Of a stretch of 64,000 nt of DNA, positions 21,863-32,794 are shown in pieces. How positions within the stretch are numbered: the stretch's first letter is position 1; each line of letters begins with the position of its first letter. Origin of the DNA: Gnetum montanum (taxonomy: Eukaryota; Streptophyta; Gnetopsida; Gnetales; Gnetaceae). The stretch is taken from positions 152,127 through 216,126 of the forward strand of contig MNCI01008930.1 in the NCBI GenBank assembly GCA_015680685.1, written 5' to 3'. The position numbers were made by a program, and so were the translations under genes. Under the pieces are notes generated by a model, which ran no database searches, was not told where the DNA came from, and saw only the letters and a list, made by a program, of their open reading frames with translations.

Positions 21863-22452
21863 CCCAATTTTTGGACGAAATCGAGGATGGTTGGCAAATT
21901 CCCAGAGCATACCAAAGAACAGAGATGCTGAGAACCGGAGCACAAAACCTTTTACGATGGACAACCCTGTATGCTAAGCATACAGCCTCTACGCTGTGCT
22001 TACAGTGTGAACTAGCCGTAATCATCCCTGCACCCATTGGGGCTTTCGTCCGCCTTGTGTTCCACTCACAACTGCGTTTGACCGGTGCATTGTACTTTCA
22101 TTCTTGTAATGCCATTGTTACATTTTCTTCCCATAATCGTTTACAGTTTGCATTAATTGTTGTGCGTATTCTATTTACGCCTGTTTACGTTTACACTCTA
22201 TTTGCTTTGGTTACACTATTTACGCTCTGTTTACACCCGCTACGCCGTTTACGTATAACCCAGCGTATAGCACTTCGGTGTACGTTCGGGGAAATCCTTG
22301 TCTGATCCGCGTGTGGACCACCCAAGGTGCTCTACCTTCGTTCATTCCAGCTTACCCTCAGGCAAAGGTAGGGTCTTCTATGCGTGTCCTGCGATCCCAC
22401 GGTCTCTGTTTCCTTCCAGCCAGAGGTTGACGATTTCGGGCTGTACAGAAAT

Positions 22453-22471
22453 TGGCGCTAGAAGGAGGGCC
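22453..22471 (+). promoter_or_regulatory. T5 primer-binding site (putative)
   Basis: TGGCGCTAGAAGGAGGGCC begins five bases after the LTR. The initial TGG would pair with a tRNA CCA end. The same site, with changes, occurs in T3, T4 and T7. I could not assign the tRNA from memory. Confidence 0.75.
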
Positions 22472-22489
22472 TCCGTCTAAAACCTTACC

Positions 22490-23110
22490 TACACACTCCC
22501 CAGTGTCTACGCTGATCAACGTTTATGCTGCCCTATTCAAAACTCACTCTCTGCAAGTCTTCCAGCATCTACGCTACCAACTCCACGTGGAATTTGTCCA
22601 CAGAAACCCCAGCGTCTACGCTGCCACACATACGCTACACGCTTCACGCCACAGATTTTCCTTACGCCATACACAACTGATAAAGTTTATGCTGCACATT
22701 TTTACACCGTAGGTTTTGTCTACGCTGCACACTTTCTTTGCGATTCTGTTTACGCTATTCTCTTTACGCTGCAAACTAGTTCAAGCTACTGTTCATTTAT
22801 ACCACTCTGTACGCTGCACATTGACATTGTATATGCTTTCTAGCATATACGCTGCACTCCTTATGCTGTGGACTTTGTCTCCACTGCGTTCCAGTTTATA
22901 CTACACTTTATACACTGTAATCCTGTTTTACGCTGCACCTTGACACTGTATACGCTGTCTAGCATATACGCTATACTCCTTACGCTGTAGACTTGTCTAC
23001 GCTGACCCTATACGCTCCATCCCTATACGTTGTCTACGTTGACGTTATACGCTGAACGTTGAAGTGTATACGCTGCACTTTACCACCTAAGTTTACGCTG
23101 TACTAAGTAC
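22490..23110 (+). repeat. T5 leader with TACGCTGCAC repeats
   Basis: Between the PBS and gag, TACGCTGCAC/TATACGCTG units recur about every 20-40 bases. They resemble half of the LTR palindrome. Any packaging signal would lie here, but I cannot identify one. Short reading frames in this stretch are repeat by-products. Confidence 0.75.
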
Positions 23111-23132
23111 ACTAATTTTGCACCTCTACCCC

Positions 23133-26008
23133 ATGTCATACTCTCAACAAGTCATCATGAACCCCGTAAACACCAGCGCTACAACCGCTCAAGTCACCAA
23201 CGTTGTCGGCACCATGGCCGTCCAACAGCCCGCGGCACAACCCATAGCGGGGCCCCGCCGGTCCCTAAGGTTGCAAGGGAGGAACCCAACCTCTAACATT
23301 ATAACCCAAGACCAGTAAAACTTCATATGTGTGAAGATAGAAGCTGGTTTGGCAGTAGATTGAGCTAAAATGGAGGGAAAGAGGCAGTATGAACTCTTCT
23401 ACAGGGGGGACATGAGTTCATCCCTTCCCGATACGATATAATCCCTATTCCAGAACAGTACTCAGAGCTCGTCACACGACTCCTCCTGCAAAGGAGCCAG
23501 TCGTTGGATCATCCTGCAGTGGATTTCCAATCGGAAGAGGAGGATGAGTTTGCTACCCAATCCGAGCACGAAGACTCCTATCACACCCTTAGTCCACAAA
23601 CCCATATCAACCCCATGTTTCATCCAGGCACAGGGGAATTCATGCCCCTCCAACCCCTCAGGTTCACCCAGGTGCAAGCACCTCCACTAGAAACATTCGC
23701 ACTGGTTCATGTTGCTCTGGCAACTAACCCGCAATTCAGCACAGTCCCTCTCGCTATCATCCTCGCTGTAGCAGCCGGCCCATCATCGCAAGCACCACCC
23801 CTGCATGATAACATGGGGGCAACCTTCACGCCTCGAGTGATAGGGATGCCACATGTGATACCAGCATCCACGTCCACCCACTACATCCCCCACATCCAAA
23901 TGCATGGGGCCCCTTCCACCGCTGTAACCCAACAGGGGGTTCCTCCACAAAACGTAGCTGGACAATGGGCAGCGATGGGTATGCCATCACATCAACCCTC
24001 TCACCACCACGTGCCACCCCATATGATTCCACCAGCCAATGTTCCCCAAGTACAGCCGCAACCGCAGCAACAACAGCCCCTCACCTACAATGTGCCACCC
24101 CTGGTGCCACCCACTATGAACATCCCACAAGCACAACCGCCGACCGCACAGCTTTCAGCCTTTCAACCCACCATCCAATGGTCTAACCTATACAATATCC
24201 CACAACCTTAAGCTGCCATGTCTCCGAGTGCCCAAGATTGGACAGATGCCAAAAAATTTATGCAAGAACTAACTGACGAGGTAAAACGCCTCAAAATAGC
24301 TGCCGACGGAGAGCTGAAGGTAGTGGACTTCTACCACGATGACCCCATCAACCCTTCCATCCCGCCTCTAACCTTGCCCAAAGGCATTTTATCGCCAACA
24401 CTAACTAAATATAATGGGGAGATAGACCCCAATGCACATCTCATAACATTTAGGTTAGAATGCGCGTTACTCCAGGCATGGCCGCATGCCATTTTACGAG
24501 TGTTCCCTATGTCTCTCATAGGGAGAGCACTCGATTGGTACTGGGCCCTGCCGAGGAACTCTATATTTTTCTTGGAAGAGTTGTTACATCAGTTCGTAAC
24601 TAGGTTCAAATATAACTTGAAACCTGAAGCGACATTGGACAGCCTCATACAGGTTAAACAAGCACTGCTTAAACTTGTGCAAAAATTCATTCACAGGTGG
24701 AGTGCCGCTCTCAATGAGCTACACGAGCCAGTCTCACAGACATATCTGCTCACAATTCTAAAGGGGGCCGTTAATGACTTCTTCAAATCCAAATTATACT
24801 ATCTTAAGGTGCGTAATCTTAACCAAGCCTTTGTACAAATCAAAAACATAGAAGAGGCAGCTCAAAATAGCCATGACCCTGCGTACTTAGCCTTCAAAAA
24901 TCAACATAGTAAAAAGGATAAAGAGAAGGCTAAAGTAACCATAGCGGCAATAGTGGAAACACAACAACCAAACAAACCGCCAGCAGCCCCTACTAACTAT
25001 ACTAGACCTATACCCATGACTACACCAGAATCATCATCATCGCAGAACCCGATGCAAAACCGTACGAGAAACTTTGAGAGGAAAGAACCTTCTCAATATA
25101 CGCCGTTGCCTATGAAGCCATCCCAACTATTCGATCAACTACTGAAAGCTGGATTAATGAAACATAAACAGTTATCCCCTGCGGCTATCCAGAGACATGA
25201 TCGGTTTTGTCAACTCATTCAAAACCCCAGCCTAGCAATGCCGGATGAGCCTCCAGTGCCCAAAGGATTTAGAATGGATCGCTTCTTCGATTATCACCAA
25301 CGCAACGAGCACGACACGGATTACTGTTTCACACTGAAGAAGGACATACAACGAATGATTGACGAAGGCCAAATCACCTTTGATAAGGCCAACCTAGTCC
25401 AACCACAGAACCAGGCTATGGGGGTGTATAAAGATCCTCTGAACACCAAAGAGGCGCCGTACGTTATTAATAAAATCTACCTTGATGATGAACCCGAGGC
25501 ACCCAACATTAACACCGTCTACCCCGAGTATAAACAACAGGCACCTAATAAACTGTTTGTAGTGCATGTTCCTCCTACTCCATCCGCATCCATACCTCAA
25601 CCATCATCTGCTCCGCAAAAATCATACGTAGTGCACATACCTCTCGCTGTCACCACCCCGAACCTATCAACCCCTTCTACTCGGCCTGCCCCTTTCGTAG
25701 TCTGAGTGTCGCCCATAGTTGCAATAGTAGAGGTTCAACCTATGCCTAGACAAACCCCATAAGTTGTTAGCACATCCCCAAGTCCTAATGTTTACCAAGC
25801 TTCCACCTCACATACGCAAGGTAAACCTAATCCCTACGTCATCAGGGTGTCCAAGCAATCTTCCGTCCAACCACATCCGACTGTCCACCCGTAACCCCAC
25901 CCGCCTCCATATGTGGTATGGAACCCAGGGCAACCTAAAGCTCCAAGACCAGCTCCACCTCCATGCCACACATGAGAACGCTTAGCAGATAGGCTTACGC
26001 GTGAACAC
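23133..26008 (+). pseudogene. gag: T5 gag, nearly intact
   Basis: The start ATG at 23133 (MSYSQQVIMNPVNTS) is chosen because the downstream N-terminal motif NFICVKI is shared with T7. A frameshift in the G run near 23405 and stops at 23316, about 23361 and 24209 interrupt the N-terminal third. This part is Pro/Gln/His-rich (residues about 120-350). The Gag domain (about 24450-24960) is uninterrupted: ALDWYWALPRN, QFVTRFKYNLKPEATLDSL, LKGAVNDFFKSKLYYLK. A Tat-type knuckle remnant (YHQRNEHDTDYCFTLKKD) follows near 25290, with the first Cys and the Gly missing. The tail has repeated FVVHVPP/YVVHIPL phrases, and a stop (TGA, 25703-25705) precedes a Pro-rich linker to protease. Confidence 0.88.
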
Positions 26009-26880
26009 TTGGAGAAGGAGCGCCAATGGTTTGCTATAGGGCCACCTAAACCCACTCCACTTAACGCCATACCCATGACACAACCCAATAGTCAACCAAA
26101 CGTAGGAAACGAGGGTGAACCATCTAAGAAACATGATACATCTAAAAAAATGGCTCTGAGAAAAAACGAGGGGCCAAAAAAGCATGAAATAAAACTGCTG
26201 GGGCCAATGGACCCAGTTACCGCTGATACAAACTTCCCCAACAGTAGAGATTTGGCAATGGCTTTAACACAAGTCACACAAGTGCTCAAGCAAAAGAACA
26301 CTTTGCTAAGCTTGTATGACTTGATTCTTACATCCCAAACACATCGTGAAGCCTTGGTATGCATGTTAACATCCATCCCAGTGAGCGAGAACTTGCCCCC
26401 AAACGAATCATCCATTCATGCGGTAATGTACTCGCCCCAAGGGTCAACGTCCAAACCACTAAGCTTCCATAACGATAACATTAAAATGGATAAGAAAATA
26501 GGGGAGGTGACAATAGCCCCCATATTTATAACGATACGCATAGATCAGTTCAAGATACATAGGGTCCACGTAGACGATGGAGCTGCTACGAACATAGTAC
26601 CATACCCCATCGTGGAACAATTAGGGCTGACCGAGTTAATCAAACCAACCACAACTACATATTTAAAATCATTCAGCGGGTCAAAGGCATAATAACCTTA
26701 GACTTCATAGCGAGTGACCAGTTTCCCACATCTGCCAATTTCATTGTGGTTGACGAAATGCCGGGGTTCAACCTAATATTAGGAAGACCCTGGTTGGCCC
26801 AATTGAAAGCGGTCTCCTCCCCTATACATCAAGAAATTCACCTACCTTATGAGGGTGGTGAAATAATCATACATGGGTAA
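26009..26880 (+). pseudogene. T5 aspartic protease region, one frameshift
   Basis: It continues the gag frame. A Lys-rich linker is followed by a helical segment (AMALTQVTQVLKQKNTLLSL) conserved in T7. The protease core is RVHVDDGAATNIVPYPIVEQ with active site D-D-G-A. A one-base frameshift near 26690 separates it from the second half (FNLILGRPWLAQLKAVSS, IHQEIHLPYEGGEIIIHG), which holds the usual hydrophobic-G-R motif. Protease would cleave the Gag-Pol polyprotein. Confidence 0.85.
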
Positions 26881-27265
26881 GTGGCTACACCTATTGTTTC
26901 ATCACACATGGACATGGACCAAGGCTCAGAGGTTGAACTCGAAAAGCCTAGCCGAAACGACGTAAACGAAAAACAACCAGTAGGTAGTAATCCGAATCCT
27001 CCTAAAATAGAAACGCCTGCACCTGACACTGTACATACACCTTCCCAATTAGAAACTAACACAGAACTCACAACAAATACCGAAACATGAGAGAACACTG
27101 ACACAGAAGCCATTCCATTAGACGTCCCTTGGGCCGAATTACCGTTTAACATAATCAGCGAAGGGGACGCTGAATATAGAATCATACCCGTTGACACATC
27201 GCCTAACATTAAAAAGAAAAAAAATCAAAAAATTCCTAAAATAATATTATCTCAATTAGTCCGAA
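26881..27265 (+). other. T5 acidic linker after protease
   Basis: The protease frame runs on through an acidic, Thr-rich, low-homology stretch with a stop near 27088, then WAELPFNIISEGDAEYRII and a Lys run before the microrepeat array. It may have bridged protease and pol, or lain before an intron. Its role is unknown. Confidence 0.5.
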
Positions 27266-27550
27266 ACAATGTTAAACTATAGCATGTTCGAAACGACGTT
27301 AAACTACAACTCGTTTGAAATGACGTTAAACTACAACAACTCAAAAATACCAAAAAAACATTAAACTACACTTCCTATCTGAGAAGATGTTAAACTATCA
27401 TGTCTGCAATGACATAAAACTAGCCACGATCAGAAATGGTCGGTCAACCAGGAAACCCATCCACGTTATCTGAAATGTTACTTGTTTACAATGGGGCCCG
27501 AAATGACCTTAAACTATGCATGGAGGCCCGAAACGGCCTTAAACTAGAAC
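27266..27550 (+). repeat. T5 microrepeat array 1 (protease side of antisense gene)
   Basis: About nine units such as CGAAACGACGTTAAACTACAA, written with core GACGTTAAACTA, spaced 20-45 bases apart. They end about 260 bases before the stop codon of the antisense gene. Confidence 0.85.
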
Positions 27551-27807
27551 ATACACTTGTACTTTGTTTCCCTCTTATGATTACATCCACGTATTACACT
27601 AGGAACAGATGAAAATAATAAACCAAAATATTTTACATTGCCATGTCGTGTGTGCAATCAAACTCAAAACCAACAAAAAAATATTTATACATGCAATGCT
27701 GTACAATTATAATTGTCAATTGTTTTCGTTTATCTCAAAGTTTTCAAGTTACAATTCCCGTATCAATTTGAGTCAGCATAGTTCCAAAGACAAAACTAAA
27801 AACAAAA
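27551..27807 (-). other. 3' flank of the antisense gene
   Basis: AT-rich sequence downstream of the antisense stop. On the minus strand it contains TGTATAAATATTT and other A/T-rich phrases that could serve plant poly(A) formation, but no single AATAAA signal is clear. Confidence 0.4.
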
Positions 27808-28792
27808 CTAAGCATCTGGGATAGGAGGATTGTCTCCTCTAGATCCACCGGTGTCAGGGGCCCCAACTCCGCTGGGGCCAGCCTCTTGAGCATCGTCACC
27901 ACCCTCATCCTGAAAATACAAAATGAGACAAACAATATAAGAACAAGAGAGCATCAAAATTTCAAACATTCTTTAGCAAATCAATTCCACAATGACAAAA
28001 TACTTACCATAGGAGCTCTCCCCAAACCAAACTCCAATCGACGAAGGATTTCCTCCTCCGAAACACTAGCCCAATCTATTTCACCTAGGCCTAGGTCAAT
28101 GTTTGGCAAGGCCTTTCCCTTGTCAACAGCCGATCAGACATGACACTTCAGAGGAAATTCACCCACAGTAACTTCCCCAGAAGTAGTGGTAATAACCCTC
28201 TTAGGAGATTCCATCTCAACTACAGTGTTCTCCGCAAAAGTATCGAACGTAGAACGTAAGCCCAAACCCTCTACGAACATCTCAAGTTGTCGTTTCTCTA
28301 TAGAAAATTCTTTTAATGATTTGTTATAGTGGTGCTTATGATTCTTCTCATCTTGGCCCCATTTACACACCTTGGAAGAAAATGCCTTCCAATCCTGGCA
28401 CTTTAGATTCAATAGGTCTATCTAGGCTTTACATTCTGCAAACCTTCGAGTTAGTGACGCATGGCGGTTTAGCAAGTTCCAATATCTATTGTACGTAATC
28501 TCAGACGTTCACCAAGAACTATCACCTGCTAATCGGGCCGAAGCGAATTCATAACGAGCTTTGAGGTCATTGCGTTCTACTGATAACTCAGAGACTTCCT
28601 TCTCCTTTGTCTGGATCTGCAACCATAGTTGTTCGATGGATCGCCTACAGGTCCACACCGACTTGGCGTTATGGACAAGGCTTTTTGCCACCTCATTGTA
28701 AACTGGCCTTGGTACCTGTTCCACTTCTGGGGGTAGTGTAGGTAAACTATCGATGCTAATTACCTCGGAAGGATCCCACCTCAACTTGGCAC
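27808..28792 (-). pseudogene. Exons 7-8 of antisense gene: coiled-coil-like C-terminus
   Basis: Exon 7 starts GAKLRWDPSEVISIDSLP, followed by heptad-like charged helices (IEQLWLQIQTKEKEVSELSV, ERNDLKARYEFASARLAG) and KEFSIEKRQLEMFVEGLGL. Three stops interrupt it. Exon 8 encodes DEGGDDAQEAGPSGVGAPDT and ends GGSRGDNPPIPDA with a stop codon. An acidic, Gly/Pro-rich tail that ends at a clean stop after a perfect acceptor (TATTTTCAG) argues that this is a true gene end. Confidence 0.65.
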
Positions 28793-28877
28793 CTATGCGT
28801 ACGAAAAGATCAAACGTTAAGATAACAGAGATAGGGTGTGGCACTCTAAAATGACAAACCATTTAAAAATATTATAC

Positions 28878-29375
28878 CTATTTCAGGGTGGAACTCCTGA
28901 ATTCGTTCGAAAACTTCTTCCACGATTCCGGCCACAAAATCCATCTTACTTGGCATTTCTAACCAAGTATATGGCTCACGGGTGCAGGAACTAACATCAG
29001 CGGTCCTCTCAGGGGGAACCATCTTCATAGGTACATCCAAGCGTACCGTCCTGGTTTCACTCCCTTCATCTGAGAAAAATGAAAATATGAAAATAAAATA
29101 CCATAGAAATGACAACGAACAGGGCAAGTTGAAATAAGATAAAAAGAAAACATACCACGCTCCTCATCACCTTCTAGAGGATCACCTAAATCCAGATTCC
29201 CCTGAAGAAAGCTGTAGAACATTTGTTCGACACCACCCTGGTCATCCAATGGCTCAGTTTCCTTGGTGTTCTCCTTTAATTTCTTCATTCCTCCTCCCTG
29301 ATCCTTATCCACATTTTCCTCCTCATTGTTCTGCTCCGTGTTGGTCTCCTCCTCCTCCGTAATGGTTTCTAGAGC
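28878..29375 (-). pseudogene. Exons 5-6 of antisense gene: acidic linker and small domain
   Basis: Exon 5 is very acidic (TEEEETNTEQNNEEENVDKD) and then GVEQMFYSFLQGNLDLGDPL. Exon 6 joins in phase 1 to DEGSETRTVRLDVPMKMVPP and IVEEVFERIQEFHPEI. The intron between them (29155-29070) is 86 bases, with TTTTTCTCAG at the acceptor, typical of plant introns. The function is unknown. Confidence 0.6.
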
Positions 29376-29534
29376 CTACTTCCTCACTTCTCAAATCAAA
29401 CCAAAGACGTCAGTGACATGTAAGTGATTGAAAAGAAACATTATGAACAAGACGAAAACAATAAAACAATAAACTGGCGAAGTCTACATACCGGGCATCT
29501 TGAATCTTATGTGCTTTACTCACGGCTCCCTCAC

Positions 29535-30878
29535 ATTAGAAGCTTCCTTAGTTGGGCGGTCGTGTCTCTTCAGCTTTGTTTTGGCCTGGCCCATGATTTC
29601 TTTGATAACCCGCTCAGCTCTTCTTGCAGTGAGGGGCACATCATCTGGCTCTAACCCGAGACTATCGTGAGTATGAATGGAGGTACTCGATGATCCCCTG
29701 GTTATAATAGACATGGACTCGTCGATGCCTTCAGGCACATCCTGGGATTTGGCTATATCGAACAAGTGGTTGATCCACAGGCGGGATAGTTGACCCCGAT
29801 CCCATAGAACAAACTTGTTACCCGCATAGACTACCAAAAACTCGGTGAAGCGACTAAGGTAACTGGTGAAGAAGGTGAAGGTGATGTGGGATTGCACCTC
29901 GACATTCGAGCGCAATCACACTATCTCCTTGTGCATGCCCGACAACAGAAATTCAGCCCAGTTATAGCGCATGCCAGTTTCCAGGATAGTTCTCATAACG
30001 CGCACAACCTCAACCCCAAGGCTCCATACTTGAGAAAGGATTTTGGGAAATACCCACACCCTAAACAGGGGATATAGTTCATTTACCTCCTCCACCTTTG
30101 CTTTCCCCTGCATCGGGAACCCCTTGGCACCCTTGGCCAGGCCCAACCAGTCCTCCAACTCATGCACCGTATGGAGCTCTTTATGAGCTCTGTCTAAGAC
30201 TACACTTATGCCATCCGCCGGTACCCCAAATAAGTTTGAAAAGAATTCTAGCGATAGATGGAAAACTACCTTAATCCTGGTGCTGTAGTATGAGACAGAC
30301 TCATTAAAAGAATCCACGATCCCAATCATTTCCCCTATTGATACATCAGGACTTGGGGTCATGAAGAGCTCCATAAGGCTGACACTATCCAAGCAGCGAA
30401 CAATAGATGGCGAAGCATGGTTATGTAACCATTTTTGAGACTTAGTCACCTCTCCGAACTTCATTAATAGTGTTGTCTTAGTTCGCCCAGTTGTGATAGG
30501 ATCCCCGCTAGGAGGTGCATCAACTGCAAACGCAATATAAGATTGTTGTATTAGTATAACCCTCGACAGTTAAAACACGTTAGCACATCTAAAAGACATT
30601 GTCATTTACCTCCCGTAGTAGACTTGGATGTGCTGCTTGGACCAGATTCACAAGGGAAAACTCGACCCTGGTCCGACCAACCTTTATCCAGCCATCCACG
30701 AGCTTGGCACATTGCCAACGCTCTAGAGAATTGTTGGTGAAAATAGATGATATCGCTCTTCATTAGACCTAACACAGTTTTACGAAGGGTAGGACCCACC
30801 ATAAATGCTTCTAGAGCGGTACAAGTTAAGGCAAGCCCATCATCTTCGACACATATTCCATCTGCATTAACTCTTGGC
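29535..30878 (-). pseudogene. Exons 3-4 of antisense gene: helical region of unknown function
   Basis: Exon 3 joins in frame to PRVNADGICVEDDG and a Trp/Gly-rich helix (CQARGWLDKGWSDQG). Exon 4 contains a long ordered-looking stretch: SLEFFSNLFGVPADGIS, LYPLFRVWVFPKILSQVWSL, then FTFFTSYLSRFTEFLVVYAG. It ends in a basic helix (ARRAERVIKEIMGQAKTKLK). The pattern is reminiscent of mobile-domain-like or putative gypsy transposon proteins coded antisense in other Tat elements, but I cannot name a family firmly. One stop (TGA, 29916-29918) interrupts it. Confidence 0.55.
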
Positions 30879-30953
30879 CTACAAATGAGCGGATGTCAAA
30901 ACTGAGGCAAATGCCAAACGACGAAAAGAAGTAATAAACTTGAACGGTCCTAC

Positions 30954-31403
30954 CTGCCCACTAAGTACACTGTGCCGGGAGGGTTCTAGAATAATGTATG
31001 CGTGCGTGCGGCTAAAAATAAAGTATTATCGAGGTAGTCCTGCCCTCGTGGTAATCGAGCCCACACGCACGCTAACGGGCATGTGGACTTAGGCCCGTGG
31101 GAAGAATTGTCCTCATTCGTAAACTGCCCCTCGTTGATGTCTTCCATGAAGACAACGACACCCTCCGTGGCTCCTGGCAGCATTGCCTCAACTATGCTCC
31201 GCGCTACCAATTCATTTAGGTGCGACCAGATAACTACTTCAAAGTTGTCCAGTATGAAGGATAGGAATTCAGACGCACCTTCTCTGAACCAAACCCCGTT
31301 GTGTTCCACGGTTAGGTCCAAGGTAGGCTCATTCGTCTCCATGGGGCCAAACCATGTTAGCACCCCAACAAGCTCAATCACGAGGAGAAAAGGCTTAGTG
31401 TCC
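30954..31403 (-). pseudogene. Exon 2 of antisense gene: degenerate FCP1/NIF (HAD phosphatase) domain
   Basis: Three HAD/NIF landmarks appear in order and at normal spacing. Motif I reads KPFLLVIELVGVL, where family members have hhhhDLxGhL, so the catalytic Asp pair is lost. Motif II reads FLSFILDNFEVVIWSHLNEL, matching the EFL..hhhWSS pattern. Motif III reads DNTLFLAARTHTLF, then a stop, then NPPGTVYLV, where relatives have NTLLhDDSP.KAL.NPP.T.hF, so both Asp are replaced by Ala. In the family these proteins dephosphorylate Ser/Thr, for example on the RNA polymerase II tail. Here enzyme activity is excluded and only a binding role could remain. The stop lies at 30986-30988. The donor is GGCAG/GTAGGA. 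Confidence 0.72.
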
Positions 31404-31479
31404 CTACAAACAACCAGAGTACTAATGTTAAATTAGCCATGGACCAAAACAACACGAAAAACAAAGGTTTACATCGTAG

Positions 31480-32560
31480 ACTGACACTTAGAAAAATTTT
31501 CTAACTGTTTACGCTCGGCGTATATGCTGTTAAAACCTAGTGTAGACGCTACCGAAATTTGTTTACGCCCAGAGTATATGTTGCTAAACCTAGCATATAC
31601 ACTGCCAAAATCTGTTCATGCTCGCTGACAATTAACTGTTTACCTTGACGCCCGAGCCTCTCATGCTCAGCGTATACACTGAAGAAACCCTCAGCGTATA
31701 CGCCACAGAAGGGGCTAGCATAAATAGTCTACGCTAGACACTGAGCAAACAGTTTACGCCGAAAAACATGAAAAACAAGTCTATGCTGCATCATACTTAA
31801 AAGAACTGTGTACGCTCAGCATATACGCCGAAGCAACCATCAGCGTATACATTGTCAGAGCATAGATCGTCTACGCCGATAAAATAAAAAGCTTACGTTG
31901 ACAAAACAACTTCGTGCATAGATAAATTCTTACGCCGTATAGCCTTCAACAAGAAAAAGTGATTACGCTATGCGCTAAAAATAGATTACACTATGACAGT
32001 CAACGCTAACCTGACTTTACACTGTAAACTTTATGCTCGGCGTATACGCCAACGTCTCTATGCTAAACTTTACGCTCGGCGTATACGCCGACGTCTCTAA
32101 GCTAAACTACGCTCGACGTATACACCGAAAACCCCTATGAGATTGTCTATGCTACGAGGCACGTACAGGAAAAAATAACTAACAGAGACAGGATCAGTGC
32201 CTACCTGTGTGATGTTCCAGGCCATGATAGAATCCTTGGCGAGGGCAAGCACTGCAGCATGGATTCGCTCTCCTTGGCGAAGGTCAAGTTAGGACTCTTC
32301 CTCCCTTGCCCTTCCACCTCCTTGCCCTTGCCCATCTCGACGTCTACACTGGGATTGATAGCTCACACTAAGGGTTAAAACTCTGTATGCCTACGCTCGA
32401 CCTTCTACGCTTGGTGTCTACGTTGGGGTTTAGTCGGCATCTATGTTGGGGTTTAGTCGGCATCTATGCTGGGTTTAATCGATCGACGTCTACGCTGTAG
32501 TTTGGGTTTACACTTACGCTAGGTTTCACAGTTTACGCTTACGCTCACTCAGTCGCTTAC
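31480..32560 (-). repeat. Palindrome array in intron 1 and 5' leader of the antisense gene
   Basis: Copies of GCGTATACGC and variants recur through intron 1 (32204-31404), and TCTACGCTGGG-type units through the 5' leader. A perfect 16-base palindrome TCGGCGTATACGCCGA lies at 32076-32091. The motif is the one that fills the T5 LTR U3. Confidence 0.85.
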
Positions 32561-32596
32561 GCTCAGAATGCAATGTGACAAATGAAGCTTCCCCCC

Positions 32597-32606
32597 CCTT
32601 TTTATA
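32597..32606 (-). promoter_or_regulatory. TATA box of the antisense gene (putative)
   Basis: TATAAAAAGG on the minus strand, followed by a purine-rich GGGGGGG run, 262 bases upstream of the predicted ATG. It gives an expected transcript start near 32570 and a leader of about 235 bases. Opposite orientation to the LTR promoters means the gene has its own promoter. Confidence 0.6.
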
Positions 32607-32794
32607 GTGCTCTGTCGACACTGACGTCACCGCTTACGCCGCCACCTCCCAGTTTTCTAGTTTTTTCCTTTTTACTCATTTTTCGCCAAAAATTTGCTCA
32701 AAAATAATAAGAAAACAGAAATTACTATATCCCGGTTCCCCCATGGACCCCATTCCAGATTTTTACACTAAACATTCCAGCGTAAACTGCCATT

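Larger units (their letters stand above)
21118..22447 (+). repeat. T5 5' LTR (1330 bp)
   Basis: It starts TGAAACACCAC (the TG is shared with the preceding bases) and ends GGGCTGTACA. It is homologous along its length to 37965-39256. U3 contains the GCGTATACGC array. A TATA box lies at 21855. R/U5 has the TTTACGCT-rich run and the conserved CTTCCAGCC..GACGATTTC block before the end. Confidence 0.93.
27808..32335 (-). pseudogene. Antisense eight-exon gene inside T5, FCP1/NIF-like N-terminus, about 1045 aa
   Basis: Exons on the minus strand are 32335-32205, 31403-30954, 30878-30610, 30523-29535, 29375-29156, 29069-28878, 28792-28008 and 27909-27808. All introns are GT..AG. The phase at each junction is compatible, leaving one frame of 1046 codons that ends at TAG 27810-27808. 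The exon 4/5 boundary is ambiguous because a stronger donor 11 bases later (29523) breaks the frame. Five in-frame stops occur: 30986-30988, 29916-29918, 28509-28511, 28422-28424 and 28134-28136, each TAG or TGA and explicable by one C-to-T change. Predicted parts are a Lys-rich start, a dead FCP1/NIF-type HAD domain, a large helical region, an acidic linker and a coiled-coil-like C-terminus. Antisense reading frames are known in several Tat elements, but I know of none with this domain. A TATA box lies upstream. No sense reading frame overlaps it. Confidence 0.8.

Noticed and set aside
21383-22305. Open frames up to 166 codons inside the T5 5' LTR
   Set aside because: They follow the palindrome repeats, are not conserved as frames in the 3' LTR, and overlap the TATA box region.
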